Shown: one piece after another, positions 1 through 7,197 of the stretch
Numbering within the stretch: the stretch's first letter is position 1
Layout of the letters: each line of letters begins with the position of its first letter
From: Opitutales bacterium
GTDB lineage: Bacteria > Verrucomicrobiota > Verrucomicrobiia > Opitutales > T3Sed10-336
Assembly (NCBI GenBank): GCA_007132315.1
Contig: SLOW01000123.1
Coordinates: 1-10,486 of the forward strand
Reading direction: 5' to 3'
DNA length: 10,486 bases
Made by a program: the position numbers and the translations under genes
The notes under the pieces: model-generated
The model's database searches: none
What the model saw: the letters and a program-made list of their open reading frames with translations, nothing else
Told to the model about the DNA's origin: nothing

Positions 1-710
1 CGGCCGCGCTGCGCGAATGGGAGGAGGACTTTCATGCCAGCGCCCACTACGTGCACGCGTTGGACTACATGATGTATGCCTACCTGCAAATGGGCGAAGC
101 GGAAAAGGCCCGCGAGACGCTTGAGCGGGTGCGCGGCGTGGACGAAATGTGGGAGGCGCATTTCGCCGGCTACAATATCGCCGCCCCCCAGGCCCGGTAT
201 TTCCTGGAGCAGGGAAAATGGGAAGAAGCCGCCACTTTGGAAACGGGGAAACCCGACGTCCTGCCCTGGGAGAATTTCCCGGCCGCCGAGGCGCTCATTT
301 TCTATGCCCGTGGACTGGGTGCGGTGCGGACCGGGGAACTGGGCCGGGCCGAGGCGGAACGGGATCAAATCCGGGACCGTGTGGCGACCCTGCGCGAGGA
401 GGGTGACCTCTATTGGGCCTACATGACCGAGGCGCTCGGCGACGCGGTGGCGGCGTGGATTTTGTATGAGCGAGGTGACACGGAGGATGCGCTGGCGCTG
501 ATGAGCGACGCCGCCGATCTCGAGGATTCCATGGACAAACACCCCACCTCCCCCGGCGAGGTTTTCCCCGTGCGGGAACTCTACGGGGAGTTGCTGCTGA
601 AGGAAGGGCGTTTGGAGGAAACGCGCGCGGCGTTCGAAGCGTCGTTGGCACGCACGCCCAACCGCCGCAACGCCCTGTCCGGGCTCGAGAGAACCGTGCC
701 CGCTCAATAG
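1..710 (+). CDS. TPR-repeat protein, C-terminal part (5' end outside window)
   Basis: The frame is open from base 3 to a TAG at 708-710, giving 235 visible residues with no start in view, so this is the 3' part of a longer gene. A GTG at 51 is in frame, but coding sequence continues upstream of it, so I do not take it as the start. The visible part is helical and repeat-like. It has HALDYMMYAYLQMGEAEKA near residues 18-36, a central run rich in Ala, Glu and Arg, and a clear TPR-type end (about 180-225) with HPTSPGEVFPVRELYGELLL followed by an 'AFEASLARTPNRRNALSG' helix pair. This resembles soluble TPR proteins of about 500-600 residues found in several bacterial phyla, in which HALDY(L/M) follows a 'HMPSHIF' segment. 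That comparison is from memory. TPR domains mediate protein-protein contacts, and no enzymatic motif is visible. The partner and role are unknown. The next gene lies about 190 bases away, so co-transcription is not obvious. Confidence 0.8.
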   Translation, partial: AALREWEEDFHASAHYVHALDYMMYAYLQMGEAEKARETLERVRGVDEMWEAHFAGYNIAAPQARYFLEQGKWEEAATLETGKPDVLPWENFPAAEALIFYARGLGAVRTGELGRAEAERDQIRDRVATLREEGDLYWAYMTEALGDAVAAWILYERGDTEDALALMSDAADLEDSMDKHPTSPGEVFPVRELYGELLLKEGRLEETRAAFEASLARTPNRRNALSGLERTVPAQ

Positions 711-774
711 CGACTCACGGTTATGGGGGTAGAAATGACAGCGAAATGACCTTTGAATCGAAAACCATCTTGTT

Positions 775-798
775 GGAGGGACGACCTCCGCGCCGTCC
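775..798. repeat. REP-like palindromic element in the 711-903 spacer
   Basis: GGAGG (775-779) and CCTCC (785-789) pair across a 5-base loop. An alternative overlapping stem pairs GGACG (779-783) with CGTCC (794-798). A further short interrupted palindrome, GGCGA-G-TCGCC, lies at 828-838. The local base composition is GC-rich and differs from the AT-richer 740-772 just before it. The arrangement suits a dispersed palindromic repeat (REP-like) more than a terminator, because no T-run follows either arm. Assigning it to a repeat family is inference, since only one copy is in the window. Confidence 0.35.
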
Positions 799-903
799 GC
801 CGGCGTCTTCCGTCGCCGCCAGGTCTTGGCGAGTCGCCGGCAAACGTACCGGGCGGATCCGGTCATGCCACGAGAATCAAAGATGGGATGCTTGATTAAC
901 CAC

Positions 904-2103
904 ATGAACGAAGCACAAACAACAGATCTTCCCGTAGATGAAATGCTGTTGGAATCGGCCCGGGACCTGGGTCCTGTCATTCGGGAACACGCCGACCAGG
1001 CCGAACGCGACCGGCGACCGGCCGGGGCGGTGATGGATGGCTTGCGGGAAGCCGGATTGCAGCGGATGTTCGTTGCCAGATCCCTGGGCGGGCACGAGGT
1101 GGATCCGGTAACATACGCACGGGTGGCGGAGGTGATCGCCGGTTTCGACAGCGTGGCGGGCTGGGCCTTGCAGCTCGGCAATCACGTTGCCTGGTGGTCT
1201 GCCCGGCTGCCGAAAGCAGGCGTGGAAGCAATCTACGGCAACGGCCCGAACGTGATGATTGCGGGCGCCTTCCACCCGCCGCTGAAGGCGATCGAGGCGG
1301 AAGACGGGTACCGGCTGACCGGCCGCGCGCCGTTGGCGAGCAACATTCACGATGCGGACTGGCTGCTGTTGAGTGGGATCGTGATGGACGGAGATCAGCC
1401 CAGGATGTCGGATGGAGTTCCTGAACTCCTCCAGTTCATCGTGAGCGCGAGCGAGGTGGACATCCTCGATACGTGGCATTCCCTGGGAATGCGCGGGACG
1501 GACAGCAATGACGTCACCGTGGACGGTGTAATCGTTCCGACATCACGCACCTTTCCGCTCGCTCCCGGTTTCCAGCCGGGGCCGCATTTCGACGGTCCCC
1601 TTTACCGCTTTCCCGGCATGGGGGCCGTCGCCACCATCTTCACCCCGGTGTTATTGGCGATTGGGCGCGGTGTGATAGAGGCGTTTCGCGACCTGGCTCT
1701 GGAGAAGACGCCGCTCGGATATACCCGAAAAATTCGCGAACGAACGTACGTCCAGGCGCAGCTGGGTCAAGCCGAGGCCATGCTGCGCTCCGCCCGCGCG
1801 CTGTTTTACGAAACCATTTCCGAGGCTTGGGAGCGAACGCTGAAGGATGAACCGTCCACGCTGGAGCGAAACGCCGGTCTGATGATGGCGGGAACCCATG
1901 CAGGGCAGACCGTGGCGAAAGTCGCGGAAATGCTGCACGGCCTGGCGGGTACCTCCGGGATATACACCGGCAGCCGTCTCGAACGCCACTTCCGCGACGC
2001 CCACACCCTGCGACACCACGGCTTTGTCTCCGCGAATCGCTTTGAAACGGTCGGCCAGGTCCGGCTCGGCCTCGAACCGGAATTTGCCCTGGTGAGGATA
2101 TGA
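904..2103 (+). CDS. acyl-CoA dehydrogenase-fold flavoprotein, probable flavin-dependent monooxygenase type
   Basis: A 399-residue protein with the three-part acyl-CoA dehydrogenase fold: an N-terminal helical domain (about 15-115), a beta domain (about 117-225) and a C-terminal helical bundle (about 240-390). The beta domain contains WHSLGMRGTDSNDV at 191-204, the 'W..GMRGT.S.DV' signature of this superfamily. The C-terminal part has HGLAGTSGIYTGSRLERHFR (345-364) followed by DAHTLRHH and ANRFETVGQVRLGLEP. That ending is typical of the branch with DszC, HpaB-like and HsaA-like oxygenases (the Acyl-CoA_dh_2 C-terminal type), and the catalytic glutamate region of true acyl-CoA dehydrogenases is not apparent. 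Such enzymes use reduced FMN or FAD from a separate reductase to hydroxylate a substrate. The substrate here cannot be told, and no reductase is encoded nearby. I chose ATG 904. ATG 883 in the same frame is possible. A longer frame reaching 826 would run through palindromic spacer sequence and is unlikely. No clear Shine-Dalgarno is seen for any of the three. The cytoplasmic enzyme appears to be transcribed alone. Confidence 0.85.
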   Translation: MNEAQTTDLPVDEMLLESARDLGPVIREHADQAERDRRPAGAVMDGLREAGLQRMFVARSLGGHEVDPVTYARVAEVIAGFDSVAGWALQLGNHVAWWSARLPKAGVEAIYGNGPNVMIAGAFHPPLKAIEAEDGYRLTGRAPLASNIHDADWLLLSGIVMDGDQPRMSDGVPELLQFIVSASEVDILDTWHSLGMRGTDSNDVTVDGVIVPTSRTFPLAPGFQPGPHFDGPLYRFPGMGAVATIFTPVLLAIGRGVIEAFRDLALEKTPLGYTRKIRERTYVQAQLGQAEAMLRSARALFYETISEAWERTLKDEPSTLERNAGLMMAGTHAGQTVAKVAEMLHGLAGTSGIYTGSRLERHFRDAHTLRHHGFVSANRFETVGQVRLGLEPEFALVRI

Positions 2104-2310
2104 CCCGAATGCGAACGACACTCGATTAGCCCAAATTCGACTTCGCCGATTCGCGGGCGAAAATCAAATTTTTTCGAGGGTCATTTCGTCGAAAAGGTCC
2201 GGGGTGGCATCGGTTGCGCGTTCGATCGGAAATCCATTCTCATTGCCGGATGATGTTTCCGATCCGTAGGTCCTTGACGGGAATTGGAACGGAAAGAATC
2301 AATATCCCTC

Positions 2311-2826
2311 ATGAAATGTCCGGTTTGCAATGCGGAGACCCAAATGCAATCCCGAAGTGACGGAACGGAGGGGCCGGTGTGTCCGGAGTGCGGATGGGGA
2401 AGGGAGGCGCCCTCTGCCCCGGGGCGTCCCGAGCCGAGCCGCGGAATAGGGTTTTATTTGCGGTACGGGTTGATGTGGGTGCTGACCGTGGTCGTTGTGG
2501 GGGGACCCTACTTCGGGATCCGGTACTTTTTGGTTGAGATGGGAGAGTTCGTGGAAACCGAGGACGCGCTGGCGAAACTCAACCTCCATTACGGTTGGAT
2601 CCTGTTGGCTTACCTGGGTCTTTGCTGGGCGGTGACTCCCGAATACGACCGGAGCAACCTCGGGATCTTCGGCGGCCATCCGGACAGCAGATACAATCCA
2701 GCCTGGACGCCCGAGCAACATGCCAACCGCTTCATGCGCACGTTGTCCGGGTTGCTCATGCCCGGCAAAATCGTGGTGGCCACCGTGGCGACAACCTGGA
2801 GGCTGGTGCGAAAAGTGAAATCGTGA
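2311..2826 (+). CDS. zinc-ribbon membrane protein of unknown function
   Basis: A 171-residue protein that starts directly with a zinc-ribbon: CPVC at 3-6 and CPEC at 24-27, four cysteines spaced to bind one zinc ion. A Pro- and Arg-rich linker (31-45) follows. Then come a membrane helix at about 52-74 (GLMWVLTVVVVGGPYFGIRY), an acidic connecting loop (75-90) and a second helix at about 93-108 (HYGWILLAYLGLCWAV). The tail contains GIFGGHPDSRYNPAWTPEQ, a short hydrophobic stretch (147-163) and a basic end. The topology is a cytoplasmic zinc-ribbon anchored by a helical hairpin. I do not recognise a named family. ATG 2311 is chosen because it gives the usual MKCPVC opening of zinc-ribbon proteins. 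An in-frame TTG at 2284 would add nine residues of no apparent value. GGAAAG lies about 14 bases upstream of 2311, too far for a good ribosome site. No operon partner is evident. Confidence 0.75.
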   Translation: MKCPVCNAETQMQSRSDGTEGPVCPECGWGREAPSAPGRPEPSRGIGFYLRYGLMWVLTVVVVGGPYFGIRYFLVEMGEFVETEDALAKLNLHYGWILLAYLGLCWAVTPEYDRSNLGIFGGHPDSRYNPAWTPEQHANRFMRTLSGLLMPGKIVVATVATTWRLVRKVKS

Positions 2827-3401
2827 AGGCTTGTGTGCTGATCGGTGGCGGGATGGAGTTATCTTGATCCGTTTTTCGCCACTTGCCAGCCGTCGCCAGG
2901 ATTCCCGAAGCGGCGGGAGTTATGGGAAATTTTCGCTTACCGCGCAGGATCTGCCAATGGTTTTTCGTTCCCCTGGAGGACCATGCTCCCGAATGGCCGC
3001 ACGGCTTCCGGACGGAAAGGGTGATCCGATTCCTTGGCAACGCTCGTCTTCGGGGCTACACCGGCCGACCTTGGCGCGGGAGCGCCGCCTTCCAGCAAAT
3101 GGAGCAGGCTGGATTTCGATTCGGTTTCATTAAACGATGAAGGCCTTGTCCGAATGACCCCGGGCTGGGAGTCTGTCGGGCTTCGCCGACAGACTCCTAG
3201 CTGGCTCCAGCTAAGAGGCGAATGGATCAACATCCGGCGCCACGGCGGCGAAGCGGCTTGACGGTTGGGGCATTCGGTCGCATTTTGGTTTTTGTTGTCG
3301 TAACCGAGGCCGGCGCGGATTCCCGGGGATGACGTGGGTGTTCTGTGCGGGCTGCGGGGACGCGTGGATCCTGCCGCCGAACTCCAACCCAACCCTGCGA
3401 T
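2827..3401. other. long spacer without a convincing gene
   Basis: About 575 bases between the zinc-ribbon gene and the small ORF at 3402. Several frames stay open on both strands for 75-150 codons, but their translations are low-complexity, rich in Pro, Arg and Ser, and show no recognisable domain. The open frames follow from the high GC content. The notable content is a group of inverted repeats at 3073-3213, listed separately. No T-run follows any of the stems, so none is a standard intrinsic terminator for the zinc-ribbon gene. A T-rich patch at about 3282-3300 has no matching promoter boxes that I would defend. Confidence 0.6.
3073..3213. repeat. cluster of four inverted repeats (REP/BIME-like)
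   Basis: Four stem-loops lie within 141 bases. (a) GGCGC at 3073-3077 pairs with GCGCC at 3082-3086 across loop GGGA. (b) TTCAT at 3126-3130 pairs with ATGAA at 3137-3141. (c) GGAGTCTGTCGG at 3168-3179 pairs perfectly with CCGACAGACTCC at 3186-3197 across the six-base loop GCTTCG. (d) TAGCTGG at 3198-3204 pairs with CCAGCTA at 3207-3213, starting on the base after (c) ends. Two adjoining palindromes and no coding signal resemble REP or BIME-type dispersed elements, which RAYT transposases can mobilise in other bacteria. No RAYT gene is in the window. A structured small RNA is an alternative reading. Confidence 0.55.
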
Positions 3402-3539
3402 ATGAAAACCGTACTTATTCTGCCTTGGATGGCCGTGTTCGGTGTGCTGGCGTTGGTCGCGACAGCGGACGTGATCGCGGTTTTTTCACGGGGCCGGAGG
3501 CGCGAACGGGATTGCGCATCCCGCAGTTCGATGCTGTGA
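3402..3539 (+). CDS. possible small single-helix membrane protein
   Basis: A 45-codon frame from ATG 3402 to a TGA at 3537-3539. It begins MKTVLILPWMAVFGVLALVA, a strongly hydrophobic helix at about 4-27, and continues with a basic stretch, SRGRRRER (29-36), which predicts an N-out, C-in orientation. It ends 15 bases before the start of the large membrane synthase-like gene, which would suit co-transcription and perhaps translational coupling. The frame can be extended upstream in principle (to 3345), but that part translates to a Trp/Arg/Pro-rich segment without membrane character, so 3402 is the better start. No Shine-Dalgarno is seen. A hydrophobic helix followed by a positive cluster is more than chance usually gives, but the length is too short to be sure. 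It could equally be part of the leader of the following gene. Confidence 0.35.
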   Translation: MKTVLILPWMAVFGVLALVATADVIAVFSRGRRRERDCASRSSML

Positions 3540-3554
3540 ACCGCTGAAATCAGG

Positions 3555-6383
3555 ATGAAGAGCCGCCGCCTCATTTTTCCGTATCAGAACGCGGTCGCTC
3601 TGGGAGCGCTGTTCGGTTCGGGAAGCGCCGCACTGATGTACGAGTTGTGTTGGATCCGCAAGGCATCGTTGGTGTTTGGTTCGACCACGTTCGCGCTCAG
3701 CACGGTGATCGCGGTGTTTTTTCTCGGGCTCGCTCTCGGGAGTTATGTATTCGGAAAATGGGCACATCGGATCGAGCGTCCGTTGCTCTGGTTCGCCATT
3801 CTGGAGGCGGCGCTCGGGCTGTTCGCGCTGGCGACGCCGTGGATCTTCCACATCGCGGATGTGCTCTACGGGGTGGTTTACCGCGCCGCACCGGAGCGGC
3901 CGTGGATTCTGGGAATCGCACGGACCGGCCTGGTCGGGTCGGTCATTCTGCCGGCGACGACGATCATGGGCGCCACGTTGCCTTTGTTTTGCCGGCGTTA
4001 CGCGGGCGGAGTTGTTTCCATGACCCGCGGGGTCGGGTTCTTGTACGGTCTCAACACACTGGGGGCCGCGGTTGGCGCGGCGGCGGCGGGGTTTGTGTTG
4101 TTGCCGTCGATAGGCCTGGAGCGGACGCTTCAATTCGCCGCTGGAATCAGTCTGTGCTTCGGGCTGACGGTGGCTTTCCTGCCGATGGCCCGGATGGCGG
4201 CGGGGGGAGTGCGGGCGGTGGCGAAACCGGAAACGACCGTACCGGCCGAGGGTGGGCGCGGGTTTTCGCTCTTGCTGTATTTCGGTGTCGGGTTCGTCGG
4301 GCTCGGACTGCAGGTGGTCTGGTACCGATTTTTGTCGCTGGTGATTCGCGACACGGTGATCGCCTATACGATGGTGCTGACGACGGTTCTGGCGGGCATC
4401 GTCATTGGAAGCTGGGTGGCGGCGGCGCTGGCGGCCCGGGAGGGGCGCGTTGCGCGGGTGTTCGGCGCCATTCAGATCTGTTTTTCCCTGACGGTGATCG
4501 GTTTGATGTCATTGCCCGCCGAAACCTGGCGGTCGGTGGGCGGCGACCTGTGGATATGCGCCCTGTTGCTCCTGGTGCCGTCGGTACTCGGCGGCGCCTC
4601 GTTTCCGCTCGCGGCGCGTCTGGCGGTGGTCCGGGAGTCCGCGGCCGCCCTTGGTGCGGGGCTCGCGACGGCGGCGAACACGCTGGGCGGCGTGCTGGGT
4701 ATCCTGCTGCTGGGATTTCTGGTTATCCCGTATTGGGGACTGCAGGGCGCGATCGTTTTTGCGACAGGGTTCAGTCTGCTGATCGGGGCGGCCGCGTGGC
4801 TGTGGCTCGACCTCGGTGTGAAGCGGTCGGGACGGTACGTTGTTCCCGCCGTTGCCGCGAGTCTTTGGACGGTGGTCGCGCTATTCGGGCCGGTCCGGGT
4901 TCCGGCGGATTTCCTGGTGGAGGGCGAGGATGTGCTTCTCGATTACCGGGAGGGTTTCGGGGCGAATCTGGCGGCCGTCCGGTACGGCGACGCGGTCCAC
5001 CTGGAGATCGATCGCTGGTGGCAGGGCGAGGACCGGAAGAACCACCAGGCGGCCGCGGCGCATATCCCCGCGCTGCTGCATCCGGATCCGACCTCCGTGC
5101 TCGTGGTCGGCACCGGCCAGACGGCTTCGCGGTTTCTGATGCACGATATCGAGCGGCTGCACTGCGTCGATATCGAACCGTTGATGTTCGATTTCGTCCG
5201 CCGGAACTTTGAATCCGCGTGGATGGACGATCCGAGGACGGCGTTGATTGTCGAGGACGGCCGGACGTATCTCCGCCATGCGCGTGCCTCGTTCGACATC
5301 ATTTCCCTCGAACTCGGCCAGGTGTTTCGGCCGGGCGTGGCTTATTTCTACACACGGGAAGCGTACGAATCCGCCCGGCGGCGGCTGGCACCGGGCGGAT
5401 TGCTGGTCCAGTTCGTGCCTCTGCCTTTCTTCGATACGGAGAGATTCCGTTCCGTGGTCGGAACCTTCCTGGAGGTCTTCCCGCAAAGTGTCTTGTGGTA
5501 CAACACGTCGGAGGTCCTCCTGATCGGCCCCAATGCCGGGGCGTTTCCGTGGCGGACGGATCTGTCGCCCGAACCGCCCTGGAGCGAAACGGTGGTCGAG
5601 GACCTCGACCTGGTTTACTGGGGCGGGCCGGCCGACGCGTTGAACCGGCCCGAAGTTTTCCTGGGGGGCTTTCTGGCGGGACCGGAGGAATTGACCCGGT
5701 TCGCGGGATCGGGCCGGCGGCTTCGCGACGACCTTCCGGTCCTTGATTATGCGACCGCCGGCAGGCACGCGCTTGAGGGCAACGAAATCCGGATCGCGGA
5801 GCGTCTGCGGGGTCATTTGACACCGCTTGCGGAGGTGGTCGAAGGGGAATGGGATCCCGGGTTTGTAGAGGCCGTTACCCGGATTCAGGAGCGGAATCTC
5901 GCCGACATTGCCGCCTCCGCGCTCCTGCGGCAGGCCGAAGCGTTGTCCGCGCAGGGGCGACCCGCGGCGGCCGGTGCGCTTCTGGCCGAAGCGCTGGAAT
6001 GGAATCCCGGTAATCTCGAAGCCAATATCCGGTTCGGGGAGAATTTACGCCGATCCGGCAGGCGGGACGGGGCTCTGGTGTATTTCCGGCGGGCGGCGGA
6101 AATACACCCGGCCGACGTACGCGCCCTGTCCGGGCTGGCAATCATGCTCCATCAGACGGGGCATCCAGAGGAGGCCGTGCCTCACTACCGGCGCGCCCTC
6201 GAGCTGAACCCGGACGACGCCGAACTCCACAACAACCTGGGCGCCGCCCTCGCCGAAGGGGGAGAAATGGAGATCGCGGCGGAACACTTCGCGAAGGCGG
6301 TCCGCTTGCGCCCCGATCACGCCGAAGCCGTACGAAATCTCCGAATGGCCCGCCGCGTGCTCGAGGTCTTCGAGCCCGAATGA
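3555..6383 (+). CDS. membrane-embedded spermidine-synthase-like protein with C-terminal TPR repeats
   Basis: A 942-residue three-part protein. Residues about 10-210 and 236-435 are two homologous multi-helix membrane blocks. Each begins with a similar pattern: LMYELCWIRKASLVFGSTTF and then FLGLALGS in the first, GLQVVWYRFLSLVIRDT and then LAGIVIGS in the second. This is the MFS-like membrane part of 'fused MFS/spermidine synthase' proteins. Residues about 450-690 form a spermidine-synthase-like Rossmann domain, with HIPALLHPDP (503-512), nucleotide-binding loop LVVGTGQTA (516-524) and acidic CVDIEP (537-542). The standard synthase 'IIVDS(S/T)DP' is here IISLELGQ (582-589), so the catalytic aspartate is missing. 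The Tyr-His-Glu substrate motif is NHQ (496-498). Residues 788-922 are four TPR repeats of 33-34 residues with WNPGN-, HPAD-, NPDD- and RPDH-type ends. A SAM-type cofactor may still bind, but aminopropyl transfer is doubtful. ATG 3555 opens just before the first helix. It may be preceded in the same transcript by the small ORF at 3402 and ends toward a shared terminator. Confidence 0.88.
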   Translation: MKSRRLIFPYQNAVALGALFGSGSAALMYELCWIRKASLVFGSTTFALSTVIAVFFLGLALGSYVFGKWAHRIERPLLWFAILEAALGLFALATPWIFHIADVLYGVVYRAAPERPWILGIARTGLVGSVILPATTIMGATLPLFCRRYAGGVVSMTRGVGFLYGLNTLGAAVGAAAAGFVLLPSIGLERTLQFAAGISLCFGLTVAFLPMARMAAGGVRAVAKPETTVPAEGGRGFSLLLYFGVGFVGLGLQVVWYRFLSLVIRDTVIAYTMVLTTVLAGIVIGSWVAAALAAREGRVARVFGAIQICFSLTVIGLMSLPAETWRSVGGDLWICALLLLVPSVLGGASFPLAARLAVVRESAAALGAGLATAANTLGGVLGILLLGFLVIPYWGLQGAIVFATGFSLLIGAAAWLWLDLGVKRSGRYVVPAVAASLWTVVALFGPVRVPADFLVEGEDVLLDYREGFGANLAAVRYGDAVHLEIDRWWQGEDRKNHQAAAAHIPALLHPDPTSVLVVGTGQTASRFLMHDIERLHCVDIEPLMFDFVRRNFESAWMDDPRTALIVEDGRTYLRHARASFDIISLELGQVFRPGVAYFYTREAYESARRRLAPGGLLVQFVPLPFFDTERFRSVVGTFLEVFPQSVLWYNTSEVLLIGPNAGAFPWRTDLSPEPPWSETVVEDLDLVYWGGPADALNRPEVFLGGFLAGPEELTRFAGSGRRLRDDLPVLDYATAGRHALEGNEIRIAERLRGHLTPLAEVVEGEWDPGFVEAVTRIQERNLADIAASALLRQAEALSAQGRPAAAGALLAEALEWNPGNLEANIRFGENLRRSGRRDGALVYFRRAAEIHPADVRALSGLAIMLHQTGHPEEAVPHYRRALELNPDDAELHNNLGAALAEGGEMEIAAEHFAKAVRLRPDHAEAVRNLRMARRVLEVFEPE

Positions 6384-6485
6384 TCTCCTGATCCGGACGT
6401 TGCAGGCCGTACGATTCGACGGTTGTCGCCTGCCTCGAACCCACTCACGCTAGCCGACGGGCCGGGAGCATCGGGCAAAGGAAAA

Positions 6486-6511
6486 CCGGCACGCCGTTGT
6501 TCGCGTGCCGG
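6486..6511. terminator. bidirectional intrinsic terminator between convergent genes
   Basis: CCGGCACGC (6486-6494) pairs perfectly with GCGTGCCGG (6503-6511) across an eight-base loop. On the plus strand it is followed by CTTTCTGTT. On the minus strand the stem is followed by GTTTTCC, because AAAAC precedes it on the plus strand. It lies between the 3' ends of the synthase-like gene (stop at 6383) and the CHRD gene (stop at 6546), so it can end transcription from both sides. The T-runs are short (3-4), so efficiency may be moderate. Confidence 0.75.
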
Positions 6512-6545
6512 CTTTCTGTTGCTTTGGGAATGATGTAATACCGGC

Positions 6546-7088
6546 CTATGCCTGTCTCGAGCGCCGGTACCGCCACAAGACCACACCGGTCAAGGTGACC
6601 AGCCCGAAAATCAACGCGTAGGTGCGCGGTTCGGGAATCACCTGGCCGCGGATTTCTCCGACCGGGAATTCCTCGGTATGAAGGTTGATGTAGGTCATGT
6701 GATCGAGGATCATCGTTTGGATGTCGCTGTCGATGAACGCCGACCCTTCCAGGAAACCGGAGGTTTCCCCGTCGGCGTCGCCGAGCGGCGCCATATTGAC
6801 GACCACGCCCTCCGTATTTTCGGGATCGGCCGGTCCGTGGAAGTGGGCCGAGCCCAACGGCGTGGTCAGGTCTTGGAAGGAGACTTCCCAGGTCAGTTCC
6901 CCGGTTCCGGTATCGAGGGTCACAAAACCGCTGCCGGTTCCATCGGATTCAATGGTGGTGCCCTGTCCCAGCGCCGCCTGATCGGCATCCAAGTCAAACT
7001 GGAACGTGACAAGTTGCGCCGAAGTGACGCACGCGAAGGCCCACAGGGCCGCGCAGCTGAGAGCTGCAATACGCAAGTGGTATTTCAT
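6546..7088 (-). CDS. secreted CHRD-domain protein with PEP-CTERM sorting signal
   Basis: A 180-residue exported protein. Residues 1-24 are a Sec signal peptide: MKYHLR, a hydrophobic core, and likely cleavage after VTSA. Residues about 28-150 form a CHRD domain, recognised by AHFHGPADPE at 81-90 and the diagnostic end YINLHTEEFPVGEIRGQV at 133-150. CHRD domains were first described in the animal protein chordin, and their bacterial function is poorly known. Directly after it comes a PEP-CTERM tail: Pro-Glu-Pro at 152-154, one membrane helix (about 157-172) and the basic end RYRRSR. Such tails are recognised by an exosortase (EpsH/Xrt family) that cleaves and sorts the protein at the cell surface. 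No exosortase is in this window, so one must be encoded elsewhere. The domain fills nearly the whole mature protein, so there is little room for other activity. The gene is transcribed alone, convergent to the synthase-like gene, with a likely promoter at 7198-7225 and a leader of about 100 bases. Confidence 0.9.
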   Translation of the reverse strand: MKYHLRIAALSCAALWAFACVTSAQLVTFQFDLDADQAALGQGTTIESDGTGSGFVTLDTGTGELTWEVSFQDLTTPLGSAHFHGPADPENTEGVVVNMAPLGDADGETSGFLEGSAFIDSDIQTMILDHMTYINLHTEEFPVGEIRGQVIPEPRTYALIFGLVTLTGVVLWRYRRSRQA

Positions 7089-7155
7089 GGTATTTTCGTT
7101 ACGGTGGTTGTTCTTCTGTCCGAACGAAAGAGTTGTCCAAGGTGGGGCGTTAGCC

Positions 7156-7175
7156 CGGGAAGAGAAAACTTCCCG
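7156..7175 (-). other. hairpin in the leader of the CHRD gene
   Basis: CGGGAAG (7156-7162) and CTTCCCG (7169-7175) form a perfect 7-bp stem with a six-base loop. It lies between the proposed promoter and the start codon at 7088, so it would sit in the 5' untranslated RNA about 70 bases before the start. No U-run directly follows it in the minus direction. It may stabilise the message or affect its translation. I do not recognise a riboswitch class. Confidence 0.4.
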
Positions 7176-7197
7176 CAGTTTGTGAAAAACTGAGCTT

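Noticed and set aside
2150..2176. Possible terminator after the flavoprotein gene (TTCGC/GCGAA, then a T-run)
   Set aside because: The stem is only 5 bp with a two-base loop, and the T-run is offset, so it is too weak to call.
2274..2304. Promoter-like TTGACG followed by TCAATAT before the zinc-ribbon gene
   Set aside because: The -10 match is poor and the spacing (18-20) uncertain. It would start transcription at or inside the start codon, implying a leaderless message that I cannot support.
2831..3392. Overlapping frames of 75-150 codons on both strands in the spacer
   Set aside because: Compositionally biased, no domain or membrane pattern, no ribosome site, and they cross the inverted-repeat cluster.
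3647..5212. A long plus-strand frame (over 500 codons) inside the synthase-like gene
   Set aside because: It is a shifted frame of the real gene. The translation is Gly/Arg-rich without domains, and GC-rich codons keep alternative frames open.
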